Below, piece after piece: positions 36,114 to 37,095 of a DNA stretch of 37,095 bases. The translations under genes were made by a program, and so were the position numbers. Source of the stretch: a virus; the IMG/VR virus record IMGVR_UViG_3300031972_000264, positions 1 through 37,095 of that record, one strand, 5' to 3'. Within the stretch, counting starts at the first letter, position 1. Every line of letters begins with the position of its first letter. The notes beneath the pieces are model-generated. The model did no database searches. It worked only from the letters and a program-made list of their open reading frames with translations, and had not been told where the DNA came from.

Positions 36114-37095
36114 ATGATACGAAATTACTTACCAACTGATTATCAGAACTTCATAGCACTCTCTCGCTATGCAAGATGGAAAGAAGACGAACAACGCAGA
36201 GAGAATTGGAGTGAGACTGTAGATAGGTACTTTGACTATATGAGCAACCATCTTAAAAATAATCATTCTTATACTATTACAAAAGCTCTTAAAGAGAAAT
36301 TGACAGACCAAATAATGTCTCTAGGTATTATGCCTAGTATGAGAGCCTTAATGACTTCAGGACCTGCGTTAGATAGATGTCATGTGGGTGGTTACAACTG
36401 TAGCTACATACCTGTGGATAGTCCACGTTCATTTGATGAATGTATGTATATACTTATGTGTGGCACAGGTGTAGGTTTCTCTGTTGAAAGAGAGAATGTT
36501 GACAAGCTACCTGTAGTTAATGAACACTTTGAGAACTCTTCTACTATAATTAAAGTAGGAGATAGCAGACCGGGTTGGTCAAAAGCATTACGTGAGTTGA
36601 TTGCTATGCTGTACGCAGGGCAGATACCAACTTGGGATACATCTGAAGTTAGACCAGCAGGTGCAAGGCTCAAGACATTTGGTGGTAGAGCATCAGGACC
36701 TGCACCACTGGAAGAGTTATTCAGATTTTGTATAGATAAATTCAAGGGTGCTAAAGGCAGACGATTGTTTCCTATTGAGTGTCACGACTTGATGTGCAAG
36801 ATTGGCGAAGTTGTAGTTGTAGGTGGGGTTAGACGTTCTGCTCTTATATCATTGTCTAACTTAGGCGATGACCAAATGAGACATGCTAAGTCAGGTCAGT
36901 GGTGGGAGAATGAAGGTCAAAGATCATTGGCTAATAACTCTGTTGCATTTAAGGGGAAGCCTGAGATGGGTACATTTATGAGAGAATGGACATCATTATA
37001 TGAGTCTAAGTCAGGTGAACGTGGTATCTTCAATAGAAAAGCTGCTCAAGTCAAAGCATCTGAGAATGGCAGACGAGATGCAGACCATTACTTTG
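36114..37095 (+). CDS. nrdJ: Class II ribonucleotide reductase (partial, continues beyond the right edge)
   Basis: 327 codons visible from ATG 36114 (AGGAG 5-6 nt upstream). DYQNFIALSRYARWKEDEQR, GIMPSMRALMTSGPALDR, then NCSYIPVDSPRSFDECMYIL (C96, likely redox cysteine), MCGTGVGFSVERENVDKLP, VGDSRPGWSKALRELIAMLY and VVVVGGVRRSALISLSNLGD. This matches adenosylcobalamin-dependent monomeric ribonucleoside-triphosphate reductases. It makes dNTPs from host rNTPs and would depend on cobalamin. The active-site radical Cys and C-terminal Cys lie beyond the window. No intein seen in the visible part. Confidence 0.9.
   Translation, partial: MIRNYLPTDYQNFIALSRYARWKEDEQRRENWSETVDRYFDYMSNHLKNNHSYTITKALKEKLTDQIMSLGIMPSMRALMTSGPALDRCHVGGYNCSYIPVDSPRSFDECMYILMCGTGVGFSVERENVDKLPVVNEHFENSSTIIKVGDSRPGWSKALRELIAMLYAGQIPTWDTSEVRPAGARLKTFGGRASGPAPLEELFRFCIDKFKGAKGRRLFPIECHDLMCKIGEVVVVGGVRRSALISLSNLGDDQMRHAKSGQWWENEGQRSLANNSVAFKGKPEMGTFMREWTSLYESKSGERGIFNRKAAQVKASENGRRDADHYF

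Noticed and set aside
1-37095. CRISPR array, insertion sequence, rRNA or phage RNA polymerase
   Set aside because: No regularly spaced direct repeats, transposase motifs, rRNA sequence or single-subunit RNA polymerase motifs were seen in the window.

Overview
The window reads as most of a marine podovirus-like phage genome, AT-rich and almost fully coding, that probably infects a low-GC alphaproteobacterium (SAR11, SAR116 or Roseobacter-like). The strongest clue to its type is a family-A DNA polymerase with a DnaJ-type zinc finger (CxxCxGxG twice) between its exonuclease and polymerase parts. From memory this is the hallmark of HMO-2011-type phages. Host and type are inferences.

Layout. Positions 1 to 17106 (all minus strand, read right to left) form the late module. 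From the promoter side it holds a run of small, mostly very basic proteins (16.9 to 13.4 kb), the lysis genes (3-TM-type holin, GH24 endolysin), small and large terminase, portal, a 945-aa probable internal virion protein with an ADP-ribosyltransferase-like segment, scaffold, a 2-oxoglutarate/Fe(II) oxygenase, major capsid protein, a probable decoration protein and a head-tail adaptor that runs off the left edge. Positions 17107 to 17852 are a non-coding divergent control region. It contains a perfect-consensus sigma70 promoter (TTGACA-17-TATAAT) firing left into the late module, and a rightward promoter for a lone 210-aa gene closed by an intrinsic terminator. Positions 18.8 to 26.5 kb (plus strand) hold about 20 small early genes, a C5-cytosine methyltransferase and a SleB-type cell-wall hydrolase. 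Positions 26.5 to 37.1 kb hold a DUF932-like protein, a tyrosine recombinase and the replication module: primase, DnaB-like helicase, endonuclease VII, DNA polymerase, a possible ssDNA-binding protein, a Cas4/RecB-like nuclease, T7-type endonuclease I, a DUF3310 protein and the start of a class II ribonucleotide reductase.

The most unusual signal is a family of nine near-perfect palindromes (core TTMACAASTTGTKAA) confined to 17.5 to 26.5 kb. Five lie 5 to 16 nt upstream of a Shine-Dalgarno. Four overlap the 3' end of a gene, always in the same reading frame, so that an A/C change inside the repeat decides whether the gene stops there (GCT TAA) or reads on (GCT TCA). They look like dispersed operators (stoperator-like), or the boundaries of exchangeable early-gene cassettes, or both. 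Other points are a 34-aa metallothionein-like peptide, a DUF1289-like mini-gene that has no standard start codon, and two unrelated Holliday-junction resolvases in one replication module. Several genes of 27 to 59 codons are annotated here that a length cutoff would miss. No tRNA, CRISPR or insertion sequence was seen.
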